Shown here in pieces: positions 49,701 to 58,822 of a stretch of 64,000 bases of DNA. Source of the DNA: an uncultured Prevotella sp. (GTDB lineage Bacteria > Bacteroidota > Bacteroidia > Bacteroidales > Bacteroidaceae). Both the position numbers and the translations under genes were made by a program. The stretch spans positions 1-64,000 of the forward strand of contig UQZX01000011.1 in assembly GCA_900545525.1 (NCBI GenBank). Direction: 5' to 3'. The notes beneath the pieces are model-generated. The model did not search any database and was not told where the DNA came from. It worked only from the letters and a program-made list of their open reading frames with translations. Position 1 is the stretch's first letter; the number at the start of each line of letters is the position of its first letter.

Positions 49701-50916
49701 TGCAAAGCTGCAGGAGGTAAAGAAAGTCTATCAATATGTATCGTTCTCCAGCTTCAGCAACAAGACGCTGACCGTCAAGAACAAGCATCACTTTACAAAC
49801 CTTAACGAGTTATATCTTAAATATACCGTATTGAAAGACGGACGCATTGTGGAAGAAGGAAAATGTGACATGCCGTCAGTTGCGGCAAGTGCCACGGGAA
49901 GTGTAAATGTGCCATATACAACAGACTGCACTGGAAATGCCGAATACCTTATCAACGTTGCCCTGTGCCTGAAAGAAGACAGAATGTGGGCTAACGCCGG
50001 ATATGCCGTAGCTGAAGAGCAGTTCACAATAAAAGAACGCGGCTCGCTTGAGACAATATCGGGCGGAGGAACACTGACATTAAGCGGTAACACCGTCAGA
50101 GGGACATCGTCTAACGGCACGGCATACAGCATATCTTTCGGAACGGACGGACAGATAAGCAGTTGGATATACGGCGGACAGTCGCTGATACAAGCTGCAC
50201 CAAACTTCAACTGCTTCCGCGACATAGATAACGACAGAAACCTGAACTGTGCCCTTTCTCAGAATACAAGTCACTCGATTACAACTTCGCTCAGCCGGAG
50301 CGGAAACAATGTTGTAATGACACAGTATAACAGCGGAACACTATGCAATTATACCATTAAGTATACCATATATCCTAACGGGACTGTAGACATGGCGGTG
50401 ACATTCAACCCGCGTAGCGAGACACGGCGTATTGGTTTGGGCATGCAATTCCCCGGAGGCTTTGAGAACATTGAGTATTATGCCAAAGGTCCGTGGTCAA
50501 ACTACGTTGACCGTCAGACCGGCTCATATCTCGGCAGATATTCGACAATCGTAGACGATACATTTGAGGAACTTCCACATCCCCAAACAATGGGCGATCA
50601 TCAAAATCTGCGCGAACTTATACTGACAAACAAGACAACAGGTACCCGACTGAAGATAAAGACAGAAGGACAAGTCGCATTCTCGCTGTCACATTATGAC
50701 GAGACACAATATGGAGCAACAGGAGACACAATGTGGAGCGACGGGCTGCATCCATGGAACCTGACACGCAACAACCAAATATATGCCCACTTTGATTATT
50801 ATCAGCGCGGTCTCGGCAATCAAAGCTGCGGTGCAGAGACAGCATTACAACAATATCGGTGTCCGACAAGCGGAAGCCATACATACACATTGAGGCTGAT
50901 ACCCGAGAAAATGTAA
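46768..50916 (+). CDS. Modular GH2 beta-galactosidase
   Basis: The protein has 1382 residues with a signal peptide (ends near TAAAES). In order: a LamG/concanavalin-like domain (about 25-185), a ricin-like lectin (about 190-345), then the GH2 body: sugar-binding domain (about 395-590), Ig-like domain, TIM barrel with acid/base Glu827 (WSLGNECG) and nucleophile Glu887 (FICEYAHAMG), and a beta-galactosidase small-chain domain from about 1115. LacZ has about 1024 residues; the extra length is the two N-terminal binding domains. There is no type IX tail. It probably cleaves beta-galactosides of host or plant glycans, outside the cytoplasm. It ends at a strong terminator. Confidence 0.88.
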   Translation: MKKIYNIMFAALLCILGLGTAAAESTKTVLWDTYAPTGSSFSKEISPFDISKHTIRAEIDLSTCKNITTWENILSIGNDIGSWTVSGKYNIHLYYTASSKELQLNWCSNGAQSVQNNITLTGTELVVELSSKGLSINGEVQSSYDATALSALSSLSSITIGSTQGETRSWATYREVSIVTQGTSTEETTKFVTPEVGSTYYIVPADNTSNALTVTGTEINETIKSQELTNATGQKWEIVTSKSSSYPYLFKSALSGLAFDMACNSGNTKSPLQWTTEYDYNSGTESNQNQEFKLTATGDGTYKLSVIYSGTIYWLATTSGTALTRVTNENNATTFGFVKTDGSGMVNPPSGNHGSFSVSWISNENKVGDYKETAHATFVPYATTAEMKADSYYDKPWMTPEKAEYISLNGTWKFNFLRSNTTTPNNTFISGQYYADTYNTSSWDDIRVPLSWEMANYSKPVYTNVGYPFSSNAPNANTGLTNCGVDDNNHVGFYRRTFTLPEGWTDKRVFVHFDGVYSAAAVWVNGSYIGYSQGSNTDAEFDLTGFVRNGENNISVAVYRWCDGSYLEGQDMWHLSGIHRDVYLVATPKTFIRDHYITSSLNTGATNGTMSVVLTIDNRDGGTAEKTVEVELLDANGSTVKTAIENVSMSGTSATKTLTLSGLSGLTPWCAESPYLYTVIVRQKNATGSEEMVFSTKYGFRNITKNGNLVYINGKRIFFKGVNTQDTHPEYGRAIDVETMLKDVTMMKRANVNTVRTSHYPRQPKMYAMFDAFGLYCMDEADVECHYVGTNISSKSSWQTAMNDRTERMVKRDRNHPSIVFWSLGNECGAGSNFYGTYNLCKSLDSRLIHNEQNQTYSDLGSNMYPTVSSVNNYSNGMNSKPYFICEYAHAMGQAIGNLKEYWDVIENSNGITGGCIWDWVDQSIYDPAKLAAGTKTDNKGFNYFVSGYDYNSPSYVGFGFQGNFLNNGIITADRAWTAKLQEVKKVYQYVSFSSFSNKTLTVKNKHHFTNLNELYLKYTVLKDGRIVEEGKCDMPSVAASATGSVNVPYTTDCTGNAEYLINVALCLKEDRMWANAGYAVAEEQFTIKERGSLETISGGGTLTLSGNTVRGTSSNGTAYSISFGTDGQISSWIYGGQSLIQAAPNFNCFRDIDNDRNLNCALSQNTSHSITTSLSRSGNNVVMTQYNSGTLCNYTIKYTIYPNGTVDMAVTFNPRSETRRIGLGMQFPGGFENIEYYAKGPWSNYVDRQTGSYLGRYSTIVDDTFEELPHPQTMGDHQNLRELILTNKTTGTRLKIKTEGQVAFSLSHYDETQYGATGDTMWSDGLHPWNLTRNNQIYAHFDYYQRGLGNQSCGAETALQQYRCPTSGSHTYTLRLIPEKM

Positions 50917-50945
50917 TGCTTCCACATTTAACATGAAAGCATGAA

Positions 50946-50990
50946 AGAGATGTGCCGAAACATACGTTCACTCGGCACATCTCTTTTTAT
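50946..50990 (+). terminator. Terminator of the beta-galactosidase gene
   Basis: AGAGATGTGCCGA (50946-50958) pairs perfectly with 50972-50984 and is followed by TTTTT. Confidence 0.85.
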
Positions 50991-51015
50991 CTTTATAATA
51001 TATGTCAAGATACAA

Positions 51016-51067
51016 TTAATCCGTCTTGCAGGCATTTTCTTATAAATGCTCATGCAAGGCGGATTAA
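51016..51067. terminator. Hairpin between GH2 and the MFS gene
   Basis: TTAATCCGTCTTGCA (51016-51030) pairs with 51053-51067, with one wobble. It probably terminates the MFS gene from the other strand. Confidence 0.65.
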
Positions 51068-51115
51068 CTTCCAACTATAAATTTATATCAAGTCCGATAT
51101 AATGTGCCGGACAAA

Positions 51116-52771
51116 TCATCTTATATTGGGCTGCTCCAGACCATATCCCTTCTTCTTGTCCACGACCTTCAGCACGAAGCCAAGCACAAGGGCTGCCACA
51201 CCGAGGCATGCAAGCATGACAAGGGGTGCGGTGTAATCGTAAGACACTGCCGCCTGCTCCGGAGTTATAACTCCGTTATTCAGGTCTTCAACAAGCTGCG
51301 GGTTGGTTTTGTCAAGCACCTTGCCGATAAGAAGCGGGAAAAGCCACAGTCCGATATTCTGTATCCAGAATATAAGTGCATACGCGCTGCCGATTATTTT
51401 CTGGTCAACAAGCTTCGGAACACTGGGCCACAACGATGCGGGGACAAGCGAGAAGCTGGCACCGAGCACAAGTATCGTTATATAAGCCACGATGATGCCT
51501 CCAACGGCATTGCCCTTAAACATAGGAAGGATGAAAGCAAACGTGAGGTGGCACGCTATAAGGAGCAACGAACCCATGATGAGCATTGTTGCCGCCTTGC
51601 CCTTATGGTCTACGTAGTTGCCGAGTATCGGCGTAATGCCAACAGCAAGCAGCGGGAACACGGCGAATATCGTCTCAGCACTCTGGCGCATATATCCCAT
51701 GTAACAGAACACCACAAGAGCCGCAACGGCAAGCACGAGAAGACCGTTCTTCATGTTCTTCGTCTTTGAGAAATTACTTGCAAAGGCAGCCGCGGCAACA
51801 ACGAGCATGATGCAATACTGTATTATCGTTACCGTGTTTGTTGCCCAGAACGAGCCCTCTTCCAATCCCTCAAACGTGAGGTTACACTGAAGCATGTTAA
51901 CAGCATACTTCTGGAACGGGAATATCGCAGAGTAGTACAGCACACAAAGAAGTGCAACAAGCCAGAAGCCGCTGCTCGTAAGTATCTTCCCAAGATCGCT
52001 TATCTTGAACGGGTCGTCCTTCTCCTCTGCCTCGCCGGTCTGTGCATCAAGCTTCTTGTCCATGAAGAAGTATACAATGAACATGATGAGGGCTATCATC
52101 AGGAGAACAACGCCAAAGGCAACGGAACGCGACACGTCGATATCGCCACCGAGGCGTGCAAAGACGGGCGAGAATATCATACATGTGGCAACTCCAAGAC
52201 GTGCAAGGGCCATTTCGGAACCCATGGCAAGAGCCATCTCACGCCCCTTGAACCACTTGACGATACCGCGGGACACGGTGATGCCCGCCATTTCGCAACC
52301 GCAACCGAATATCATGAAGCCCACTGCCGCAAACTTTGCCGAGGCGGGCATACCTTGATAGAACGGAGAGATGCCCAACTCGTCGAAGCCGGGAATGTAG
52401 TTGAGGTTGTTGTTGAACCATGTTTCTATGCCACTGCCCATAAAAGCCTCGGTAACGGCATACCAGTTGATTGTTGCACCTACAAGCATCACAGCCCCCG
52501 AGAGCACAGCCGTGAAGCGCACTCCCATCTTGTCGAGAATAATTCCGGCAAAAATGAGGAAGAACACGAACACGTTGAGAAATGTCTCCGAACCCTGCAT
52601 CGTTCCGAAAGCAGTGGAGTCCCAACCGCGTGTAGACTGCATAAGGTCTTTTATCGGCGAGAGTATATCCATGAAGATATATGAGCAGAACATTGCAAAT
52701 GCCATGAACAGCAGCACCATCCACCGCATTGCAGCCGAATCTCTGAGTGTTTTGTTGATTTTTTCAGTCAT
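51116..52771 (-). CDS. MFS transporter
   Basis: The protein has 551 residues with about 12 membrane segments and an additional extended segment around residues 105-150 (ATINWYAVTEAFMGSGIETW). The MFS hallmark is near AGIILDKMGVRFTAVLSGAV (loop 2-3). A cytoplasmic loop around residues 235-260 is charged. The family is the Bacteroidales MFS group related to oxalate/formate-type antiporters; the substrate is unknown. It follows the S9 peptidase gene after 43 bases on the same strand, so a peptide or amino acid substrate is a weak guess. Confidence 0.8.
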   Translation of the reverse strand: MTEKINKTLRDSAAMRWMVLLFMAFAMFCSYIFMDILSPIKDLMQSTRGWDSTAFGTMQGSETFLNVFVFFLIFAGIILDKMGVRFTAVLSGAVMLVGATINWYAVTEAFMGSGIETWFNNNLNYIPGFDELGISPFYQGMPASAKFAAVGFMIFGCGCEMAGITVSRGIVKWFKGREMALAMGSEMALARLGVATCMIFSPVFARLGGDIDVSRSVAFGVVLLMIALIMFIVYFFMDKKLDAQTGEAEEKDDPFKISDLGKILTSSGFWLVALLCVLYYSAIFPFQKYAVNMLQCNLTFEGLEEGSFWATNTVTIIQYCIMLVVAAAAFASNFSKTKNMKNGLLVLAVAALVVFCYMGYMRQSAETIFAVFPLLAVGITPILGNYVDHKGKAATMLIMGSLLLIACHLTFAFILPMFKGNAVGGIIVAYITILVLGASFSLVPASLWPSVPKLVDQKIIGSAYALIFWIQNIGLWLFPLLIGKVLDKTNPQLVEDLNNGVITPEQAAVSYDYTAPLVMLACLGVAALVLGFVLKVVDKKKGYGLEQPNIR

Positions 52772-52814
52772 TGTTCCAATTGTGAATTATGAATTATAAA
52801 TTATTAATTACTAA

Positions 52815-54989
52815 TTATTTAAGCCACCGGTCGAGCCAGTTGAAGAACGTGCGCTGCCACAATATGCCGTTCTGCGGCTTGAGCACCCAGTGGTTTTCAT
52901 CGGGGAATATGAGCAGCTCGGCGGGTATTCCCTTCATCCTCGCAGCATTGAACGCTCCCATTCCCTGGTTGTAGTTAATGCGGTAGTCCTTCTCTCCGTG
53001 TATGCAGAGTATCGGAGTGTCCCACTTGTCTACGAACTTATGCGGCGAGTTCTCATACGTCTTCACAGCTCCGGCTGTCTTCTTTCCGTTCCAATAGGCA
53101 TCATCATATTCCCAGTTGCTGAACCATGCTTCCTCCGTATCCGTGTACATTGACTCAAGGTTAAACGCACCGTCATGAGAGATAAAACACTTGAAACGCT
53201 TGTCATGATGCCCTGCGAGATAATAAACGCTGAAACCTCCGAAGCTTGCGCCTACCGCACCAAGACGGTCCTTATCGACAAACGGCAGATTAGTGCTGGC
53301 ATCATCTATTGCTGAAAGATAGTCTTTCATACACTGTCCAGTCCAGTCTCCGCTTATCTGCTCGTTCCATTCACTGCCAAAGCCGGGGAGCCCGCGACGG
53401 TTGGGGGCAACTATCACATAGCCGTTTGCCGCCATTATCTGGAAATTCCAGCGATAGCTCCAAAACTGGCTTACAGGACTTTGAGGACCGCCCTCGCAGA
53501 AGAGCAACGTGGGATATTTCTTTGTCTCGTCAAAACCGGCGGGCAACATTATCCAGCACAGCATGTCCTTGCCGTCAGTTGTCTTCACCCAACGCTGCTG
53601 CACCTTGCCAAGCGTGAGCTGGTCGAGTATGTGCTTGTTCTCTTCCGTAATTCTCCTGACAGCTGTTTTCTTTATGTCCTTGCCGGGAGTAACCACGTAT
53701 ATGTCTGTGGGTGCGGACATGCTCTGACGCAGGGCAAGCAACTTTCCGCCGTCATTTGCCGGCGCAATGGAAACAAAGTCTGCCCAGTCGTTTGTCAGCT
53801 GGCTTACCTCACCGCCAAGATTTGTACCGTACATGTTCACATGTCCGTGCCATACTCCGATGAACGACAAAGTCTTGGAATCGGCATTCCAGCAGAACGC
53901 ATCGACATTAGAGTCAAAACTCTCCGTGACATACGTCTTCTTTCCCGTTGCCAGTTCGTACACGCACAGACGGTTGCGGTCCGATTCATATCCGTCACGC
54001 GCCATGCTCTGCCATGCCACATACCTGCCGTCGGGCGAGAATTGCGGGTTTGTATCATATCCGGGATTGTTCTTCAGGTTCTCCACACTGTTCACCTTCT
54101 GGTCCTTCATAGTGTGAGTGGCATCAACCTCCACATCCTTATACCCGGCAGGCTTGCACAGGTTCACCGTCTTGCGGCTCTCTATATTATATAGGTATAT
54201 GTCCGAGTCGGTGGAAACGGCATAATTGCGCCCCGTCTTCTTGCGGCACGTATATGCCACGGCTTTGGAGTCGGTGCTCCACGCCAGCTGCTCAATGCCT
54301 CCAAACGGCTCCATGGGACATTCAAACGGTTCTCCTTCCAGGATGTCCTTGCCCTCGCCTATCCCCTCTGCCGTTACATCGGCAACGAACGGATGCTGTA
54401 TGCTCTCCACATAATGGTCCCAGTGACGATACATAAGGTCGGTAACGACACGCCCTGTAGCCTTTGGAAGATCATCGGGGTTTTTCTTTATAATCTCGTT
54501 GAACGGCATGGACTTTATCAGGATAACTTTCTTACCGTCGGGAGAAAACTTAAATCCCTCAATGTCTGTTGCCGATTTTGTCAGTTGCATGCGGTCCGTG
54601 CCGTCAGGATTCATCATCCATATCTGTCCTTTATACAGATAGGCAATGTTCCGTCCGCCGTTTATCCATGCCGGGTCTGTCTCGCTTGCCGCATCTGTCG
54701 TCAGCTGCCTGTTGTTCTTTCCGTTTGAGCCGATGACACAGATAACCTGATGACTACGGTTCTCCTTAACGCTGTAATATCCCACCTGATAGACTATCTG
54801 CCTGCCGTCGGGTGATGCTTCTGCCATGGCTATGCGCCCCATCGCCCACAGTGCCTCGGGTGTCATACGGTCGCTTGTAAGCCGGATACTGCTTTTACCT
54901 ATGTTTACGGCATTATCCTGCGCGTCAGCGCCACCTGCCGATAATGTCAGTGCCATAACGGTTGCCAATAAAGTTCTTGTTATATTCAT
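52815..54989 (-). CDS. S9 family peptidase (prolyl oligopeptidase type)
   Basis: The protein has 724 residues with a signal peptide (ALTLSAGGADAQ). The N-terminal part is a seven-bladed propeller with repeats such as PDGRQIVYQVGYY, PDGTDRMQL and SPDGRYVAWQSM. The C-terminal alpha/beta hydrolase has the nucleophile in GASFGGFSVYY, the acid in GEKDYRI and the His in PDENHWV. It resembles DPP IV or acylaminoacyl peptidases, which clip peptides in the periplasm. Located between the yidC hairpin and the MFS gene. Confidence 0.88.
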   Translation of the reverse strand: MNITRTLLATVMALTLSAGGADAQDNAVNIGKSSIRLTSDRMTPEALWAMGRIAMAEASPDGRQIVYQVGYYSVKENRSHQVICVIGSNGKNNRQLTTDAASETDPAWINGGRNIAYLYKGQIWMMNPDGTDRMQLTKSATDIEGFKFSPDGKKVILIKSMPFNEIIKKNPDDLPKATGRVVTDLMYRHWDHYVESIQHPFVADVTAEGIGEGKDILEGEPFECPMEPFGGIEQLAWSTDSKAVAYTCRKKTGRNYAVSTDSDIYLYNIESRKTVNLCKPAGYKDVEVDATHTMKDQKVNSVENLKNNPGYDTNPQFSPDGRYVAWQSMARDGYESDRNRLCVYELATGKKTYVTESFDSNVDAFCWNADSKTLSFIGVWHGHVNMYGTNLGGEVSQLTNDWADFVSIAPANDGGKLLALRQSMSAPTDIYVVTPGKDIKKTAVRRITEENKHILDQLTLGKVQQRWVKTTDGKDMLCWIMLPAGFDETKKYPTLLFCEGGPQSPVSQFWSYRWNFQIMAANGYVIVAPNRRGLPGFGSEWNEQISGDWTGQCMKDYLSAIDDASTNLPFVDKDRLGAVGASFGGFSVYYLAGHHDKRFKCFISHDGAFNLESMYTDTEEAWFSNWEYDDAYWNGKKTAGAVKTYENSPHKFVDKWDTPILCIHGEKDYRINYNQGMGAFNAARMKGIPAELLIFPDENHWVLKPQNGILWQRTFFNWLDRWLK

Positions 54990-55014
54990 ATATGAATGTA
55001 ATAAATAAGAGACT

Positions 55015-55056
55015 GTGCCGGACGGTGAAGTTCACATGCGGTTTCACTGTCCGGCA
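55015..55056. terminator. Hairpin after yidC
   Basis: GTGCCGGACGGTGAA (55015-55029) pairs with 55042-55056, with one wobble. It separates yidC from the S9 peptidase gene. Confidence 0.7.
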
Positions 55057-55070
55057 CATCCCAATGACTG

Positions 55071-56957
55071 TTATTTGTTAAAACGTTGTTCTCTTTGTCG
55101 CTTCAGCTCTTCCGCCTGTTTCTGCATCGCCTCAAGACGTGCGGCAAGCCCGCTCATCTTCTTGGGATTGCTTTGGTTCTCCTTGTAGCGTTTCTCAAGC
55201 ATTGCAAGCAGTTTCTTGTCGTCTGTCGTCTTACGTAGCGTCCACATTATAGCCGCACTGAAGAACAGCGAAACGAAGTAGTAGAAGTTAAGACCTGCCG
55301 AATAGTCGTTGAACATGAAGAAGAACATGACGGGCATGAGATACATCATCCACTGCATCATCTTCATCTGTTCTGCCTGCTGTCCCACCATCTGATCGCG
55401 CTGCTGACGCATTGTCATCATCGAATACAGCACGTTTGAAAGGCAGAACAATATACATGTAAGGCTCAGGTGGTCGCCTATAAGCCATATATTGGTGTTC
55501 CATTCCCATATAGGGTCGTATGTGGAAAGGTCGGATATCCACAGGAAACTCTCGCCGCGCAACTGTATAGCGTTAGGCACAAAGTTGAACATCGCAATCC
55601 AGATAGGCATCTGTATCAGCATGGGCAGACATCCGCTCAGCGGACTTACGCCGTATTTGGAATACATCGCCATCATTGCCTGCTGCTTCTGCATCTGGTC
55701 CTCAGGCTTGTCATACTGCTTCGTCGCCTCGTCGAGCTTTGGCTTAAGCACGCGCATCTTTGCCGACGACATGTAGCTCTTCTTTACCAGCGGGAAGGTG
55801 ATAAACTTCAGCAGCATGGTTATAAGTATAAGCACTATACCCATATTGATGTTGAAGCCCGTAAGCCAGTCGAACACATAAAGCGTAAACCAGCGGTTTA
55901 TGATACGGAACAAGGGCCAGCCCAAATATACAAGACGCTGCAGCTCGAGGTCCTTGCCAAAGGTGCTCTCCTCCTCAACACGCTGCAACAGGCGGAAGTC
56001 GTTGGGTCCGTAATAGAACTCCAGTTCCGTCGGCTGCTTTCCCGTGGGGTCGAAGAAGGTCTTCATCTTGGCACCATACTGCTTCAGATATCCCGAACCC
56101 TTCTCCTGCGGTATGCTCGTCATCTTGGCATTTGCCCCAAGGTCGTTACCTGCTATCATCACCGCACTGAAGAACTGGTTCTTAAACGCCACCCAGTCAA
56201 TGGCATCTTCTATCTCCTCATCGGTGAAACTCTTCGTCTCGCTGAGATAATCCGTTCCACCGTCGGTAAGGTGGTATGTGAGCGTTGCATACCTGTTCTC
56301 GAAAGTAAAGCCTTTTTCCTGCTGACGGCACTTGTCTGTCCACTCCACGTCCATGCTGTTACAATTCGGCGCGAACAGCCCGTTCATGCCCGTCACCCTC
56401 ATAGACACGTGCAGCATATAGTCCTTGCCGAGCGTGTATGTCAGTGCAAGCGACTTTCCGTTTCCGGCATCCGCCGTCATCGTCACAGTCGTATCGGTAA
56501 CTCCCGACGGGGTGAAGAACAGTTCGTCGGTAACGATATTCATGTCTTTTCCGGCAAGCATGAATTTCAGCGACTGGTCGCCGGCGTCAAACAGGGTTAC
56601 ATCCTTGTTTCCGTTACGGTCCTTAAAGTCCTTTATCACAGCCTTGCCAACTGTACCACCCTTTGTACTCAGGGTAAGTTCCAGCTTTGAGTTTTTCAGC
56701 ACGACATCCTTTGCCGTACCTGTCATTGCACCGTAAAAAGCAGCTGTTGTATCAGCCTTTGCCTGTGCGGCTGCGGCATCACGGCGTGCCTTTTCTGCCA
56801 TGCCCTGCTGTGCGGCGGCATTTTTCCGGGCAACTGCCGTTATCGAATCCTGCATGCGCTGCTGTGCCACTTCTTCGGCAGAGGGCTGTGTATACCAGCT
56901 GAAGCCAATTAATACCGCGGCAATAAGCACAAAGCCTATAATCGTATTTTTATCCAT
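55071..56957 (-). CDS. yidC: Membrane protein insertase YidC
   Basis: The protein has 628 residues. It has an N-terminal helix (TIIGFVLIAAVLIGFSWYTQPS), a coiled Ala-rich segment, a large periplasmic domain (about 80-350) and a C-terminal insertase core with five membrane helices. The core includes GINMGIVLILITMLLKFITFPL, MSSAKMRVLKPKLDEA and SGCLPMLIQMPIWIAMF. It inserts proteins into the inner membrane with or without SecYEG. pyrG lies 52 bases upstream on the same strand, an arrangement common in Bacteroidales. Confidence 0.95.
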   Translation of the reverse strand: MDKNTIIGFVLIAAVLIGFSWYTQPSAEEVAQQRMQDSITAVARKNAAAQQGMAEKARRDAAAAQAKADTTAAFYGAMTGTAKDVVLKNSKLELTLSTKGGTVGKAVIKDFKDRNGNKDVTLFDAGDQSLKFMLAGKDMNIVTDELFFTPSGVTDTTVTMTADAGNGKSLALTYTLGKDYMLHVSMRVTGMNGLFAPNCNSMDVEWTDKCRQQEKGFTFENRYATLTYHLTDGGTDYLSETKSFTDEEIEDAIDWVAFKNQFFSAVMIAGNDLGANAKMTSIPQEKGSGYLKQYGAKMKTFFDPTGKQPTELEFYYGPNDFRLLQRVEEESTFGKDLELQRLVYLGWPLFRIINRWFTLYVFDWLTGFNINMGIVLILITMLLKFITFPLVKKSYMSSAKMRVLKPKLDEATKQYDKPEDQMQKQQAMMAMYSKYGVSPLSGCLPMLIQMPIWIAMFNFVPNAIQLRGESFLWISDLSTYDPIWEWNTNIWLIGDHLSLTCILFCLSNVLYSMMTMRQQRDQMVGQQAEQMKMMQWMMYLMPVMFFFMFNDYSAGLNFYYFVSLFFSAAIMWTLRKTTDDKKLLAMLEKRYKENQSNPKKMSGLAARLEAMQKQAEELKRQREQRFNK

Positions 56958-57009
56958 TCTTTTATTTTTTGACGTTTAAGCAATCCGAAGAAGTCTTCTC
57001 TTCATTGCA

Positions 57010-58629
57010 TTATTTCAGGTCCCTCTCTTTCTTGCACTCGATGGCTGTCTTCACGAAATCGAGGAACAGGGGATGGGGATGAAGCACCGTGCTCGAATAT
57101 TCAGGATGGAACTGGGTTCCTATATACCATTTCAGCCCCGGTATCTCCACAATCTCCACGAGGTCGCTCTCAGGGTTCCGTCCTGTGCATTTCATGCCGA
57201 AACGCTCGTATTCCTGCTCAAAGTCGTTGTTGAACTCATAGCGGTGACGGTGACGCTCCTGTATGAACTCCTTATTATATATGGTGAACACTCTGGAGCC
57301 TTGGCGCAGCACACACTCGTATGCACCGAGACGCATGGTTCCGCCCATGTTCGTGATGTTCTTCTGATCCTCCATTATGTCTATCACGTTGTGACCTGTC
57401 GTCTCGTCCATCTCACGGCTATTGGCATCTTCATAGCCGAGAACGTTACGCGCAAACTCGATAACCATCATCTGCATGCCGAGACATATACCGAAAGTAG
57501 GTATGTCGTGGGTTCTCGTATAGTGGGCTGCGACAATCTTTCCCTCGATGCCGCGCTGTCCGAAGCCCGGACAAATCATTACGCCGTCCATGCCGGCAAG
57601 CTTCTCGGCAACGTTGTCCTCGGTTATCTTCTCGCTGTTTATGAACGTAGCCTTCACCTTGTAGTCGTTGTATGTCCCTGCCTGCGAAAGGCTTTCGAGT
57701 ATGCTCTTGTAAGCATCCTGAAGGTCGTACTTGCCCACAAGACCGATGTTCACAACCTCCGTGGCATTGTGTCTGCGCTCAAGGAACGAGCGCCACGGAC
57801 CGAGCGTAGGCAGCTCGCCCACCGGCTCACCCATCTTCCTGAGTATCGTCTCGTCAAGCTTCTGCTCCTGCATGCGCACGGGCACTTCGTATATCGTAGG
57901 CATGTCCACGCTCTGCACCACTGCATCGAAATCGACGTTGCAGAAGTTTGCCACCTTCTTGCGTATGTTGTCGTTAACCGGATGCTCGGTGCGCAGCACG
58001 AGGATGTCCGGCTGTATGCCCACGCTCTGCAACTCTTTGACAGAGTGCTGCGTAGGCTTTGTCTTCAGCTCTCCGGCAGCCGAGAGATATGGTATATATG
58101 TAAGGTGTACGCAAAGGGCGTTTCTGCCAAGCTCCCATTTCAGCTGTCGTATGCTCTCAAGATACGGCAGGCTCTCGATGTCGCCCACCGTTCCGCCTAT
58201 TTCGGTTATCACAAAGTCGTAGTTGTTCTTCTTCCCGAGCAGCTTGACGTTGCGTTTTATCTCGTCCGTGATATGCGGTATCACCTGTATTGTCTTTCCG
58301 AGATAGTCGCCGCGGCGCTCCTTGTCTATCACCGCCTTGTATATACGCCCTGTCGTTATGTTGTTCGCCTTTGTTGTCTGTATGCCCGTAAAACGCTCAT
58401 AGTGACCGAGGTCGAGGTCTGCCTCGTGCCCGTCAACCGTAACGTAGCACTCCCCGTGCTCGTAAGGGTTCAGCGTCCCCGGATCGATGTTGATGTATGG
58501 GTCGAATTTCTGTATCGTGATGTTATATCCCCTTGCCTGAAGGAGCTTACCTATTGATGACGATATTATGCCCTTGCCAAGTGAGGACGCAACACCGCCG
58601 GTGACGAAGATATACTTTGTTTCTGCCAC
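57010..58629 (-). CDS. pyrG: CTP synthase
   Basis: The protein has 539 residues from the GTG at 58629 (AETKYIFVTGGVASSLGKG); longer starts would enter the promoter. The N-terminal synthase domain has GGVASSLGKG and SEIGGTVGDIESLPYLE-like segments. The C-terminal glutamine amidotransferase has Cys in FGICLGMQ and the His-Pro-Glu triad end in GTQFHPEYSS. It makes CTP from UTP with glutamine, in the cytoplasm. Length is close to E. coli PyrG (545). It has its own -7 box. Confidence 0.95.
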   Translation of the reverse strand: MAETKYIFVTGGVASSLGKGIISSSIGKLLQARGYNITIQKFDPYINIDPGTLNPYEHGECYVTVDGHEADLDLGHYERFTGIQTTKANNITTGRIYKAVIDKERRGDYLGKTIQVIPHITDEIKRNVKLLGKKNNYDFVITEIGGTVGDIESLPYLESIRQLKWELGRNALCVHLTYIPYLSAAGELKTKPTQHSVKELQSVGIQPDILVLRTEHPVNDNIRKKVANFCNVDFDAVVQSVDMPTIYEVPVRMQEQKLDETILRKMGEPVGELPTLGPWRSFLERRHNATEVVNIGLVGKYDLQDAYKSILESLSQAGTYNDYKVKATFINSEKITEDNVAEKLAGMDGVMICPGFGQRGIEGKIVAAHYTRTHDIPTFGICLGMQMMVIEFARNVLGYEDANSREMDETTGHNVIDIMEDQKNITNMGGTMRLGAYECVLRQGSRVFTIYNKEFIQERHRHRYEFNNDFEQEYERFGMKCTGRNPESDLVEIVEIPGLKWYIGTQFHPEYSSTVLHPHPLFLDFVKTAIECKKERDLK

Positions 58630-58672
58630 AATTATAAGATTTTGGTTGTTAATTATCGATAAATACAAGGTG

Positions 58673-58680
58673 CAAAATTA
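58673..58680 (-). promoter_or_regulatory. -7 box of pyrG
   Basis: On the minus strand TAATTTTG, about 44 bases before the GTG start. Confidence 0.6.
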
Positions 58681-58784
58681 CAAAAAAATACGAAACGTAC
58701 AAAAATATTCATTTCTTATTTCACTATATTATATATGGTGTAAAAATATAGCGGACAGCGTGTTGCTTTTTTAATAAATAGTAT

Positions 58785-58792
58785 TAACTTTG
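58785..58792 (+). promoter_or_regulatory. -7 box of the DUF3078 gene
   Basis: TAACTTTG, 30 bases before the ATG at 58823. Confidence 0.6.
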
Positions 58793-58822
58793 CATCTTGT
58801 ACACATTACACTTAAAGTGAGC

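Noticed and set aside
55470..56690. 406-codon plus-strand frame opposite yidC
   Set aside because: Antisense shadow of a conserved gene; no recognisable protein features.
57073..58557. 494-codon plus-strand frame opposite pyrG
   Set aside because: pyrG is certain on the other strand; the frame shows no domain and no promoter.
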